The notes under the pieces were generated by a model that saw only the letters and a list, made by a program, of their open reading frames with translations, was not told the origin of the DNA and searched no databases. 64,000 nucleotides of DNA from Corallococcus praedator (GTDB lineage: Bacteria; Myxococcota; Myxococcia; Myxococcales; Myxococcaceae), in the NCBI RefSeq assembly GCF_003612125.1, contig NZ_RAWI01000007.1, positions 1 through 64,000 of the forward strand. Direction: 5' to 3'. The position numbers and the translations under genes were made by a program. Positions 1-8,259 of the stretch are shown piece after piece (position 1 is the stretch's first letter; each line of letters begins with the position of its first letter).

Positions 1-115
1 AGAGACAGGGGGAAGGGGCGGGCAAAAGAGGCCGTTGACTCAGGAAAGCGGGTCGGATAGATCCGCCTCCGCTTCGCCGGGCCCGAAGGGCAGTTCCTGG
101 CGCAGCACCGGATAT

Positions 116-192
116 CGGGGAGTGGCTCAGCCTGGTAGAGCACTTGGTTCGGGACCAAGGGGTCGCAGGTTCAAATCCTGTCTCCCCGACCA
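116..192 (+). tRNA. tRNA-Pro (CGG anticodon)
   Basis: A full cloverleaf can be folded by eye. The seven-base acceptor strand CGGGGAG pairs with CTCCCCG. The D-arm is GCTC/GAGC, and the anticodon stem CTTGG/CCAAG holds the loop TTCGGGA with anticodon CGG, reading proline CCG. The T-arm is GCAGG-TTCAAAT-CCTGT, the discriminator is A, and CCA is encoded. A hairpin terminator follows directly. The 3' half has a damaged second copy near 19.6 kb. Confidence 0.97.
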
Positions 193-201
193 TCAGTGAA
201 G

Positions 202-235
202 CGGGCTGGAGATCTCAAGGTCTCCAGCCCGTTTT
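202..235 (+). terminator. Rho-independent terminator of tRNA-Pro
   Basis: The 11-bp stem CGGGCTGGAGA / TCTCCAGCCCG (202-212 with 221-231) has an 8-nt loop and is followed by TTTT. It lies ten bases after the tRNA CCA end. Confidence 0.9.
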
Positions 236-340
236 GCTTTCTGGCCACCTGTTTCGGCCTATCCATCATCCCGGCGCCTCCTAGCAGACCGTTGGAGGCT
301 GTCCGCGTTCAGGGCCAACAAATCCGTCCTGGACAGCGGC

Positions 341-598
341 TCAGCACTCCAGGATGTGCTCCGTGTAGACCGACCGGCCGCCCCAGTAATAGAGCCCGCC
401 GCAGTAGCAACCGAACTCACCGATGAGCTGGGTGTGCGCGGCGTCGTTGTAATACCTGCGCAGATCCGCGTTCGGCTCGAAGGAACAGTCCGGCAGCGGC
501 GCCTCCTGTGTGGCCAGCTCCACGGCCTCTTGATCCACCATGGGACCGCCACAGCCCACCGCCATCGCCAGCAGACCACCGAAAATGAATGACCGCAT
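341..598 (-). CDS. small cysteine-rich lipoprotein, unknown function
   Basis: This 85-residue protein has a short hydrophobic leader and a Cys around residue 16 (AMAVGCGG), consistent with lipoprotein export. The mature part is small, with several cysteines and tyrosines near the C-terminus (FGCYCGG...LEC). It resembles the small DUF6289-type secreted proteins of myxobacteria in size and layout, but that family match is an impression only. The ATG at 598 is preceded by a good CCTCACGGAGG Shine-Dalgarno. It stands alone, with no operon partner. Confidence 0.7.
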   Translation of the reverse strand: MRSFIFGGLLAMAVGCGGPMVDQEAVELATQEAPLPDCSFEPNADLRRYYNDAAHTQLIGEFGCYCGGLYYWGGRSVYTEHILEC

Positions 599-812
599 GT
601 ATCCTCCGTGAGGGGACGCAAACCATACGCGGTCCACGACTGCGCTCGAAACAGGTACCGCAGATTCCAGTTGAATGGTGAATGCGGACTGGAGCAGGAG
701 GGCGGGGGACAGAGCCGCATCGTGCGCGATGGCCGCTACCGCGAGAGTCGGTTCGACTTGCGCGCGGCGCATCGCTATCAGTACTTCGCTGCGACCCGGT
801 CCATGCACCTGC

Positions 813-2261
813 CTACCTTGCGGGCTGGGTCACGGTGGCCTGCTGCAGGGCCACGTTCGTCTGCGACAGGATGCGGCCATTCATCGTCGCGCCGGTCTGC
901 AAGGTGACGTCGGTCTTGCAGAGCAGGACACCTGCGAAGTGCGCGCCGGTCCCGACCGTCGTCCGGCCGGCGACCTGCCAGAACACGTTCTTCGCCAGCG
1001 CCCCTCCCGCCAGGGTGACGCGCTTGGAGGCACTCATCGTCAGATCCCCCGTCGTCTGGAAGATCCACACGTCGTTCGGACCGCCGGAGAGGGTCACGTC
1101 CGCCGGCAGGGTCACCGTGCTCGTCCACTTGTAGAGCCCTGGGACGAGCGTCTTCCCTCCGATGTTGCCGGAACCCAGGTTGAGGAAGTCGGGCGTCGGG
1201 CGGCCCGCCGCGTTGTTGTAGGCGCCCTCCATGTTGCTGACCGCCGTGGTCAGGTTCGAGGGCGTCGGCACCGCGGAGTTGGCGGCGTACGCCTTGCCGA
1301 CAAGCTGGGAAGAGAGCGCGAAGACATTCGTGGCATCCGCGACCAGCGAGAAGCCGGTGAAGTAGCTGGCGGCGGCAGGACTGACGCCCATGTCCCCCGT
1401 CACCCTCGAAGCAGGAACCGAAGAGATGCCGCTCTTCGCCAGGATGGCGAAGTTGCCCGCCGTGCCCAGCGACACCGGCATGGGCCCCTTCGCGGCCGTG
1501 GCGCCCGTCTGGAAGCTCCAGGCGAAGGGCTCCGCCAGCAGGTTGCCGTTCAGGTCCTTGATGCCGGAGCCGAGCGAGGCGGTGAAAAGGGTGTTGGAAG
1601 CCAGCGCGCTTTCGGGAGTGAACGTCGCGGTGGTGCCGGGACCGTACGTCACGCGACCCGACACCTGCGTGTCACCCTGCCGCACGGTGAAGGAGCCAGA
1701 GGTGAGGGAGAGCGGATCCATCGCCTTGCTGAAGGTCGCGGTGATCTTCCGGTTGATGGCCATGTCGGTGGTATCCGCGGAGGGTGTCGTCTCCCCTATC
1801 CTGGGAGGGCTGGTATCGGCGGCCACGCCCGTCGTGAAGCTCCAGGAGCGGGCCGCCGCGAAGCTGGCACCTGCCGTGGACTTCGCGCTGGAGGTGATGG
1901 TGGCGGTGAAGACGGTGCTCGCGGCCAGGCTGCTGGAAGGCGTGAACGTCGAACTCGTGCCGTCGGCGCTGGTCGCCACGGTGCCGGGAACCAGCGTCTC
2001 CCCCTGCTTCAGCGTGAAGGTCGACGCACCCAGGGGCTCCATGGCCATGTCGAAGGCCACGGACAGCGTCGCGTTGAGCGGCACGTCGGGCTGTCCATCC
2101 AGAGGGGACGTCGAGGTGAACTCTGGCGGCGGCGGTGTCAGGGGCGCGTCCGTCTCCTCTCCACAGGAGGCGACGACGAGCGCCAGCAGGAGGAGGCCAA
2201 GCCGGGCCGAAAGACCGCCGCGGACGGACGGGTGGCGGGAACCTGCGATGAAGAATTGCAT
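813..2261 (-). CDS. DUF3494 ice-binding-like lipoprotein with two Ig-like domains
   Basis: This 482-residue exported protein has an N-terminal signal and a lipobox ending at Cys33 (LVVASC). Two SbsA/Big_5-type Ig-like domains follow (about residues 45-145 and 150-250). Each opens with a proline-rich P...STSP or PSADTTDM segment and ends in a WSFTTG/WSFQTG strand. The C-terminal half (about 258-482) matches the DUF3494 family: it begins SLGTAGNFAILAKSG, contains FTGFSL and a GNIGGKTLVPGLYKW motif, and ends in the repeated GAxxNGRILSQT.V.L pattern. The family includes bacterial ice-binding proteins but also many adhesin-like relatives of unknown ligand. It is likely anchored to the outer membrane. 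Confidence 0.88.
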   Translation of the reverse strand: MQFFIAGSRHPSVRGGLSARLGLLLLALVVASCGEETDAPLTPPPPEFTSTSPLDGQPDVPLNATLSVAFDMAMEPLGASTFTLKQGETLVPGTVATSADGTSSTFTPSSSLAASTVFTATITSSAKSTAGASFAAARSWSFTTGVAADTSPPRIGETTPSADTTDMAINRKITATFSKAMDPLSLTSGSFTVRQGDTQVSGRVTYGPGTTATFTPESALASNTLFTASLGSGIKDLNGNLLAEPFAWSFQTGATAAKGPMPVSLGTAGNFAILAKSGISSVPASRVTGDMGVSPAAASYFTGFSLVADATNVFALSSQLVGKAYAANSAVPTPSNLTTAVSNMEGAYNNAAGRPTPDFLNLGSGNIGGKTLVPGLYKWTSTVTLPADVTLSGGPNDVWIFQTTGDLTMSASKRVTLAGGALAKNVFWQVAGRTTVGTGAHFAGVLLCKTDVTLQTGATMNGRILSQTNVALQQATVTQPAR

Positions 2262-2404
2262 GGGGGCTCTGGGGGGGGGCCGCGGACGAAGCGAAACGCT
2301 TCAAGTCCAGGGCGGTGCGTCAGGAGGAATCCGTTACCCCGAGCGAGGCTCGTCAGGGAGGAGTCAGTGAGCAATATATGCCGTTAATCGCTTACGTCAA
2401 TGGT

Positions 2405-2640
2405 GCGAGAAACATTGTCAAAAATCGCCGCCCGTTGCGGCCCCCACGGATGACGCGAGCGAGACGTGCTCGACGGTGACGCGGGTCTGGTTCGTCCGGT
2501 CCTGGACGTTTACGTCACGCCACCGCTCCACGATGAAGGTGTCTGCGGACCGAGGCCTGTCGCGTGGGAACCGCGCCCTCAATGATATATATTCGTGCCT
2601 CCGGTGATGCCCTCGCCGTGGCCCTGAATACATCCAGGGG
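2405..2640. other. intergenic stretch without a recognisable gene
   Basis: A short open frame on the minus strand (2418-2633) ends in a peptide that could be the tail of a real protein, but it has no family match, no convincing ribosome site and no full-length counterpart. It is left uncalled. Confidence 0.4.
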
Positions 2641-2700
2641 ATGGCGAAGGACCGCTTCGGGGTCGGGTTGTTGCTCGGCGGCCAGAAGCGGTGGCCAGAT

Positions 2701-3240
2701 GGCTCAGCGGACGCGGAAGACGGGCTCCACCCAACAATTGGAGTCGTTCCAGGTCTCGGTCGGGAAGGTGCTGCTCGGGCCGTACGCGTATACCCCGCCG
2801 CTCGCGGGCACCGACAACCCCCAGACGCATCGGGCGAAGAGATGGCCTGTACGGGCGAGCATGCGCGGCGTCAGCCGGGTCAGCACCGCGCCCGGTGCGA
2901 ACGTGCACAGCAGCGCGAGGTACAGCGCCACCAGCCCTCTCAACGAGTGGCCCACCACATGCGCGCTCGACCTGCCCTGCGCATCCATCAACGCGAGCAC
3001 GTCCTTGCGCCATCAACTCCACCATCAGCGCCTCGCCGGGCGGCTGGCTGGCGCCGAACCCCGGTGGTCGAGGCAGAGTCAGTGGAACCGGGATGCCAGT
3101 CCTTCCACCTGGGGCCGCCGCCCCGCGACGCCAATGCCTACGCCCTGGATCCCCACCACCGGGAGACCGTCTCCTTCCACGAACCAGCTCAGGGTGCAGC
3201 CACGATGCGGGGTGCCCTGGCGGGCGGTGGAAGGGTTCAT
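2701..3240 (-). pseudogene. alpha/beta hydrolase remnant joined to a DUF4082 tail
   Basis: An ATG at 3240 opens a typical alpha/beta-hydrolase start (WFVEGDGLPVVGIQG) that stops after about 53 codons. Further pieces appear in shifted frames: LCLDHRG then FGASQPPGEA, and lastly the nucleophile-elbow region AHVVGHSLRG, where the usual Gly after the Ser is Leu-Arg. At least two frame changes are needed. The last segment (GVYAYGPSSTFPTETWNDS..WV) is not hydrolase-like. It looks like the C-terminal end of a DUF4082 domain, so the remnant is a recombination chimera. Confidence 0.75.
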
Positions 3241-3291
3241 GGTGGCCGCGCAGCTTTGCGCACTGCTGGCGGATAGACCAGACTCCGCGCC

Positions 3292-3645
3292 ATGCCCATT
3301 CCTCTACCGCATCGTCGTAGCGTCCTTTCCGCCGCACTCTTCTGCGCGGGGCTCGCGCTCGGATGGCCGTTGTTCGCTGGCGCGAAGTTGCAGGGAGGGG
3401 TGTGTGATCCATTGATCGACAAGGTTGAGGGAGTCCGGCTCCGGCTCCTCTCCGCCACCGCCGATGGCGCTTCCATCATCCCGGAGGAAGGCCCCGGCTC
3501 GGCGGGCGCCATCTACAGCCTGCGCGGCGCGCGACCCGACGTCGACGCGACCGGTCAATTCGCCAGGGCCGTCCTCTTCGAAGCGAAGCCCACCAGCGGC
3601 ACCGGCGAACTCTACCGGGAGCTGCGCCTCCAGAGGCAGCCATGA
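3292..3645 (+). CDS. secreted hypothetical protein
   Basis: This 117-residue protein has an N-terminal twin-basic stretch and a hydrophobic core (about residues 9-30), then a mature domain of about 85 residues with no family I recognise. Its ATG-TGA end overlaps the start of the next gene by four bases, so the two are probably translated together. The pair lies among gene debris but both frames are clean. The ATG at 3292 is chosen because it places the leader at the N-terminus. Confidence 0.6.
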   Translation: MPIPLPHRRSVLSAALFCAGLALGWPLFAGAKLQGGVCDPLIDKVEGVRLRLLSATADGASIIPEEGPGSAGAIYSLRGARPDVDATGQFARAVLFEAKPTSGTGELYRELRLQRQP

Positions 3646-3911
3646 GGCGGCTCGGCATCGTCCTCGCGGGGATGCTGACGAGCGCCCTGGCCTCGACCCT
3701 CCTGACGGCCTGCTGCCCGGACCGCCCGCCCCGCTCCGTCTTCCAGCTTCTCCCGGGCACCTATGTCGTCTCCAACTCGGGCGACACCGGCTACCGCCTC
3801 GTCGTGACCGGAGACGGCCGCAGCGTGGTCGAGGAGTTCGAACGCGACGGCAAGGCCTACCGGCAGGAGTACGCGGTCACGGAGCACTTCGAGCACGACA
3901 TCTCCGACTGA
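3642..3911 (+). CDS. small lipoprotein, unknown function
   Basis: This 89-residue protein has a leader ending in a lipobox-like LLTAC (Cys about residue 24). The mature part is short and beta-rich: a segment reading LPGTYVVSNSGDTGYRLVV, then an acidic C-terminus. It shares ATGA with the preceding secreted protein, which suggests a co-translated pair acting together in the envelope. The function is unknown. Confidence 0.65.
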   Translation: MRRLGIVLAGMLTSALASTLLTACCPDRPPRSVFQLLPGTYVVSNSGDTGYRLVVTGDGRSVVEEFERDGKAYRQEYAVTEHFEHDISD

Positions 3912-4328
3912 GACGCACCGAGTCACCGGCATCCTCCACCGGCTCCAGGCACCGGGCCCGGACCGTGAGGCATGGAGTCGGGGCGGCCAGGCTCTGGCCG
4001 CTTCAATCCCACGCAGCAGGTCTCTGGGCCCCCGTCCCGGGTCACGGCCAGAGGAGCCCCACATAGAACAGCGAGCCGCTTGAGACAACCTGGTGAGTCA
4101 AACTCCCCGTGTGGGTGTCTCATGAAAACGCCAGCCATTGATTTCAAGTTTCAACGCATCGGGCGAACAGAAGGCCTGTTGAGGTCGAGGGCTGGTGCGG
4201 AGGGGCCGAGGCGTGCCGCTGACAGGTGCCGCCGAGCTGGGCGCCAGCCCTATGCGGAGGCCGTGCAGCCCTCATCGGCACACGCCCGCTCAGGCCGCGC
4301 TCCCGTCTGAGCCTGTTGAATGGGTCCG
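3912..4328. other. non-coding interval before IS remnants
   Basis: No frame in this stretch resembles a protein. It contains the AT-richer motif ATGAAAACGCCAGCCATTG near 4122 but no readable continuation. It appears to be scar sequence upstream of the IS5 remnant. Confidence 0.4.
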
Positions 4329-4590
4329 CTACGCAAGGCGGCGCAGCATGAGACCGGTCATCGTGATGTGAATGAAGGTTTCGGACGAGTGCTCGTGACG
4401 CTCGTGGTCGCGAGGCAGGCGCCGCTGGCGCGTCAGCCACGCGTTGGTGCGCTCCACCACCCAACGGCGCTTTTGCACGACGAAGCCCCGGTCCTCCTCG
4501 GAGCCGCCGGACAGTCTCCACCTCCAGTCCGGCCTCCTTCGCGGCGTCCGCGAGCACGGGCCCCTGGTAGCCGGCATCCGCCCTGCGGCG
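4329..4590 (-). pseudogene. IS5-family transposase, C-terminal remnant
   Basis: The reading begins with a GYQGP..ADAAKEAGLEVE segment typical of the late DDE domain of IS5-group transposases. It changes frame near 4510 and continues as EEDRGFVVQKRRWVVERTNAWL, then HERHEHSSETFIHITM to a stop at 4329. The catalytic Glu region (VVERT..WL) is recognisable, but the N-terminal two thirds are missing. It is joined directly to the istB remnant upstream, so one element inserted into or recombined with the other. Confidence 0.85.
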
Positions 4591-4965
4591 CCGGGTGGGA
4601 GGCGGATTGCGGAAGCCGTCGCCTTCGATGACGAGGACGTGGGAGTGGTGGAGGTGCCGGTCCATGGCGGCGCTGGCCATCAGCGGGCCACCCAAGAGGG
4701 GCGGCCACTCTTCGATGGCGCGGTTGGAGGTCATGATGCAGGTTCATCCTGGGTGAGGCCACGCAAGCCGAGGTCATCGATGATGAGCAGCTCGGGCGAG
4801 GTGAAGCGCACGAGGCGCTTCTCGTAGGTGGCATCTTCCCGGGCGGCGCGCAGTTGCTGGAGAATCTCGTGGGCGCCGGCGCGGCAGGCACGGTGGCCGA
4901 GGGCCTGGGCCAGGTGGGACTTGCCGACGCCGGTGGGGCCCCTGGGGCGAGCCGCTGGGCCGACC
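4590..4965 (-). pseudogene. istB: IS21-family istB helper ATPase remnant
   Basis: Read leftward from about 4965, the strand encodes a Walker A motif (GPTGVGKSHLAQALGH), then RFTSPELLIIDDLGLRGLT with the Walker B aspartates. It stops after DEPAS. It resumes in another frame as MTSNRAIEEWPPLLG and MASAAMDRHLHHSHVLVIEGD, the conserved C-terminal IstB segment. About 15-20 residues between the two blocks are deleted with a frame change. The N-terminus and the partner istA are absent. Confidence 0.88.
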
Positions 4966-5088
4966 CGGCTACGAACAGCTTGGGCGATCCGGCTGCGATC
5001 CGTGACCCCGGCCTGCTACACCTCTTTTCGGGCCACGTCCGCCGACCCGGTGGGATGATTGAGTTCCCGCCGGTCGCGCGGTGCTCTC

Positions 5089-5694
5089 ATGAAAAACAAG
5101 CTCGTCGACTACTTCCGCCGCATCGCTCCTCTGTCGGACGAGGAGGCCCAGGCCATCCTGGACAGCATGGTGGTGAGGACTTGTCCGAAGGGCACGCACC
5201 TGCTCATGGCGGGCCAGGTCTGCACCGAGGCCTACTTCGTCCTCCAGGGCTGCGTCCGCCAGTACTCCGTCGTCGACGGTGAAGAGCGGAGCAACGGGTT
5301 CTTCACCGAGGACGAATGGGTCCTCTCGATTCTCAGCATGATGAACCAGACCCCGGCGGAGCACTTCCTGGTCTGCGCGGAAGACACCACGGTGGTGGTG
5401 GGCACCGAGCAACGCGAGGGGGACCTGTATCGACGCTTCCCGCGCTTCGAGAGCATCTCCCGGAGGGTGATGCAGAAGGTCCTGGCGGAACAGCAGGAGT
5501 GGTTCGCTTCCTATCTCACCGATACCCCGGAGCAGCGCTACCTCAAGCTCTCGAAGACGCGGCCGGGCATCCTCCAGCGGATTCCCCAGTACCATCTGGC
5601 CAGCTACATCGGAGTGAAGCCCGAGTCGCTGAGCAGGATCCGAAAGCGTATCGCCACGCGCGGCAAGCCGGCTACGCCGCGACGGAAGGCGTGA
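5089..5694 (+). CDS. Crp/Fnr-family transcriptional regulator
   Basis: This regulator of about 201 residues begins MKNKLVDYFRRIAPLSDEE, the usual start of Fnr-like proteins that bind a small ligand in an N-terminal cyclic-nucleotide-binding beta-barrel (about 20-130). The barrel contains PKGTHLL..GQV and YFVLQGCVRQY. A C-terminal winged helix follows (about 140-195), with the recognition segment YHLASYIGVKPESLSRIRKRI. No FNR cysteine cluster is visible, so it is the Crp-like one-component type often annotated as 'Crp/Fnr family'. The convergent DUF4386 gene overlaps its 3' end by 23 bp. Confidence 0.9.
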   Translation: MKNKLVDYFRRIAPLSDEEAQAILDSMVVRTCPKGTHLLMAGQVCTEAYFVLQGCVRQYSVVDGEERSNGFFTEDEWVLSILSMMNQTPAEHFLVCAEDTTVVVGTEQREGDLYRRFPRFESISRRVMQKVLAEQQEWFASYLTDTPEQRYLKLSKTRPGILQRIPQYHLASYIGVKPESLSRIRKRIATRGKPATPRRKA

Positions 5695-6337
5695 CCGTCC
5701 GGAACCCCTTGGCGATGAGCCAGCCGCTGAGGAACAGCTCGAACAGGCCCCCGGGGCCGGAGAAGAGGATGCCCCACGGCAGCCCGAAGAGTTCGAGCAT
5801 GGCCCCCAGCGCCAGCAGCCCGTAGCCCACCGCGCCCACCAGCGGGAGCAACGAGGGAAGAAGCCGGGAGCGGTACAGCGACAGGCAGAACGCCACGCTG
5901 CCGACTCCCAAAATGATCATCGCGAGCTGGTACGCCCAGAAGTTCCCTTTCGTGAAAAGTCTGAACAGGGTCACCAGCTCCGGCGTCGTCTGCCCTTGCG
6001 CGGATTCTCCAAGCTGGAGAATGCACAGAAGGAACACCACTCCGATGATGAGGGTCATCGCCTCCATGACCCGCGTGCAGACGTACGCGACGGCGACGCC
6101 CGGGCTCCGCTCGCGGAGTATCGGAAAGAACAACACGCCAATCCCGACGATGATGAGGGAGTTCAACAGGAGCAGCAGCGCGCCCCCGACAAACGGTGTC
6201 CTCTGACCGGCCAACGCAGCCAGGTGCTCCGGCTCCTTCAGGATGGAGGTGACGAGCGCGGTGCCGATGCCGTAGGCCAAGAACGCAAGCAGAAAGAGGG
6301 TTCCCAGGGAGCGGGAGTGAAGGCGGGGGGTGTTCAT
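5672..6337 (-). CDS. DUF4386-family membrane protein
   Basis: This protein of about 221 residues has six to seven hydrophobic helices and the pattern of DUF4386 integral membrane proteins. The first helix is FLLAFLAYGIGTALV, and later helices include AFCLSLYRSRLLPSLLPLVGAVGY, common to the family. The ATG at 6337 is chosen because upstream codons read as non-hydrophobic filler and because MNTPRLHSRSLG is the usual family start. Its stop lies inside the end of the Crp/Fnr gene, so the two are convergent. The function of the family is unknown; proximity suggests it may be a target of the regulator. Confidence 0.85.
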   Translation of the reverse strand: MNTPRLHSRSLGTLFLLAFLAYGIGTALVTSILKEPEHLAALAGQRTPFVGGALLLLLNSLIIVGIGVLFFPILRERSPGVAVAYVCTRVMEAMTLIIGVVFLLCILQLGESAQGQTTPELVTLFRLFTKGNFWAYQLAMIILGVGSVAFCLSLYRSRLLPSLLPLVGAVGYGLLALGAMLELFGLPWGILFSGPGGLFELFLSGWLIAKGFRTVTPSVAA

Positions 6338-6543
6338 CGCGAGGGCTCCAGAACGTTCAGCGACGTTGTGGTCTCGAGAGTGGGGGAGAGCGCCCTCGCC
6401 CGCATTGATGAGGGTTAATAAACCGGTTCCCGTGGCGCCCTTGCCGGGCCGCATCGCTACGAAGCAGCAAGTCTCCCCCTCCCGGCCACGACCCACTTTC
6501 CCGGCTTGAGCCGTGGGAAGCCTCCATGGACACCACCGCTCAA

Positions 6544-6571
6544 GCCCCGGGAGCGAACCGCTCCCGGGGCC
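6544..6571 (-). terminator. hairpin after lipoprotein gene
   Basis: A 12-bp GC-rich inverted repeat (GCCCCGGGAGCG / CGCTCCCGGGGC) with a 3-4 nt loop lies about 35 bp beyond the stop of the minus-strand lipoprotein gene. There is no clear U-run. Confidence 0.6.
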
Positions 6572-6605
6572 GCGTGGACTTCAGGCCCGTGTCTTCACGG
6601 GTGGA

Positions 6606-7193
6606 TCACGGACCATCCACGGTGAAGTCATCGATGGCCAGGCCGCAGCTCACGCCGCTGGATGTGCTCTGCAGCTTGATGAGCGTGCTGGCGGTCGTCG
6701 CGGTGAAGACGTACGTGCGCAGGGTCCAACCCGGCAGGGAGTTGGAGACGCTCGCCGTGGACGGGCCGTAGGTGAGCGTCGCGTTGCGCGTGCCCGTGCA
6801 ACTGGGCGGGAGCGCCACGTAGAAGCGCACCGTGTAGCCATTGCCCGGCACGGTGGAGATGGTCTGCTCGATGCTGCCCGCGCCGTAGCCGTTCAGGTCG
6901 ATGGACTTGGTCCCGCTGTTCGGCGTCTTGTACGTGCTGTGCATCACCTTGATGCTGCCGCCCACGGTCCAGTTGGTCAGGGTCGTCGCGCCCGTGGTGA
7001 GGACCGTGTAGTTGTAGGAGCCTGGCGGCGCCGCTTCGAAGCCACTGTTGGCGACCTTGTTGATGCCCTGCTGCACCGCGCCCAGCTCCGGTGTGTTGGC
7101 CTCCTGCGACTCGGGACCGCCACACCCCGCCAGCACAAGCCCCAGCCCCAGAGCCATGCCCCCTCGAATCCAGTTCATCATGTGCATGTTCAC
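6606..7193 (-). CDS. secreted lipoprotein with DUF642-like carbohydrate-binding fold
   Basis: This 195-residue protein has a leader ending in the lipobox LAGC (Cys about residue 24). The mature part starts VANSGFEAAPPGSYNY and continues ..LTNWTVGGSIKVM, SIDLNGYGAGSIEQTI and a terminal IDDFTVDG. These are the landmarks of the DUF642 / galactose-binding-like jelly-roll domain. No catalytic residues are expected. It probably binds polysaccharide at the cell surface. The ATG at 7193 is used; a second ATG at 7181 is possible. Confidence 0.8.
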   Translation of the reverse strand: MNMHMMNWIRGGMALGLGLVLAGCGGPESQEANTPELGAVQQGINKVANSGFEAAPPGSYNYTVLTTGATTLTNWTVGGSIKVMHSTYKTPNSGTKSIDLNGYGAGSIEQTISTVPGNGYTVRFYVALPPSCTGTRNATLTYGPSTASVSNSLPGWTLRTYVFTATTASTLIKLQSTSSGVSCGLAIDDFTVDGP

Positions 7194-7417
7194 CTTTCGT
7201 GTTGAGCCGCGGAGGTTCGGCGTTCCCCAAACGCCGCCGGACCCGCGGTGCCGAGCATCGGCGCTGTGAACATTAATCGCTCTGTGAGTGTGTGAGGAGT
7301 CCGGCGCTGAAACAGGCGGGTCTTTTCACGTCACGAGAAGAAGTGAGCCATCCTGGGGTGTGAAACACTCGGGGTGGAAGTTCACACCGGCACGTCAAGC
7401 CCTTCCTCGCCGGCGGT

Positions 7418-7984
7418 TCACAGTCGTTCGCCGGGCAAGCGGCTGGCTTGTTTCACCCAGTCGGTGAACCGGGCTTCGTCGAGCGGTTCATCCTCGTGGA
7501 TGTCGAGGTAGCGCGCTTCCTGGGTCTTGGATTCGCCAGGGGGAAGGGGGCGCAGCAGTTTGCCGCGCAAGAACGCCACCTTGATGTATCGGGTCAAACA
7601 ATGGAAGCCGAGGAAGAAGCCCTGGCCCTCGACTCCGTAGAACGGCGTGTTCCATTTGACGGCCTTCCGCACGCCGGGGACGGTGCGGACGATGAGCGCA
7701 TCGAGGCGCTGCCCGACGTCGCGCTTCCAGCCCGGCATGGCCGCGATGTAGGCCTGCACGGTGGCGTCACCATCGCCCTTGGCGATCTGCGGGTTGCCGC
7801 CAGAAAGGAGGCGCGGCTGCGCGGTGGCCTTGGATGCCGACGGTTTCTTCGCCGCGGTCCTGGTGGCTGCGCGGACGGATGGCTTCGCGACCGCCTTGCG
7901 CGGTTTGGTTGTCTTCGTCACGTCCCGCCTGGGGGCTGTCTTCTTCGCGGCCTTCGCCGTCTTGCGGGGAGACTTGCTTGCCAT
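7418..7984 (-). CDS. DUF1801 protein with histone-H1-like basic tail
   Basis: This protein of 188 residues has an N-terminal region (residues 2-60) made almost entirely of Lys, Ala, Thr and Arg with AAKK/KPSA repeats. That composition resembles eukaryotic histone H1 tails and similar myxobacterial DNA-binding extensions. The C-terminal domain (about 65-188) is DUF1801: DATVQAYIAAMPGWKRDVG, then AVKWNTPFYG..GQGFFLGF and an IKVAFLRG strand. DUF1801 is a small YdhG-like fold of unknown activity. The basic tail suggests nucleoid binding. The ATG at 7984 begins the tail itself. Confidence 0.87.
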   Translation of the reverse strand: MASKSPRKTAKAAKKTAPRRDVTKTTKPRKAVAKPSVRAATRTAAKKPSASKATAQPRLLSGGNPQIAKGDGDATVQAYIAAMPGWKRDVGQRLDALIVRTVPGVRKAVKWNTPFYGVEGQGFFLGFHCLTRYIKVAFLRGKLLRPLPPGESKTQEARYLDIHEDEPLDEARFTDWVKQASRLPGERL

Positions 7985-8039
7985 GGTCTTCACTCCTGGA
8001 GTGCGATGCGTCGCTGACCCGCCGTGGTGTACACGAAGG

Positions 8040-8165
8040 ACTCGCGACATTCCCATTCGGAGGCGTTTCCCAGCATGTCCACTCCGCCTCGGTCGGCGGC
8101 CGGTGCCCGGTGCGGTCGAGCCCCTTCGGCCAGGACACCTTGTCCCCGTCATTCGCGGCCTGACC
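8040..8165 (-). pseudogene. SUMF1/formylglycine-generating-enzyme-like remnant
   Basis: Two signature blocks of the SUMF1 family lie side by side in different frames. The first reads GLDRTGHRPPTEAEW (family: G.RLPTEAEWE) and the second DMLGNASEWECR (family: DMLGNVWEW). In intact proteins they are separated by about 40-60 residues, so the middle has been deleted. Nothing else of the gene is visible. Confidence 0.72.
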
Positions 8166-8259
8166 CCAGGCGGTAGATCGTTTCGGGGAGGATCTCTTCG
8201 ACGCCGTCCTCCTCTCCCCTGGCGCCTGCTTCGCGCGGGGATGTGGGTCAGGGGAGCAG

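Noticed and set aside
675-2387. A 570-codon plus-strand open frame over the DUF3494 lipoprotein gene
   Set aside because: The opposite strand encodes a protein with signal, Ig-like and DUF3494 domains; this frame is its shadow.
2418-2633. A 71-codon minus-strand gene
   Set aside because: It lacks a ribosome site and similarity and could be the tail of a lost gene; too little to call.
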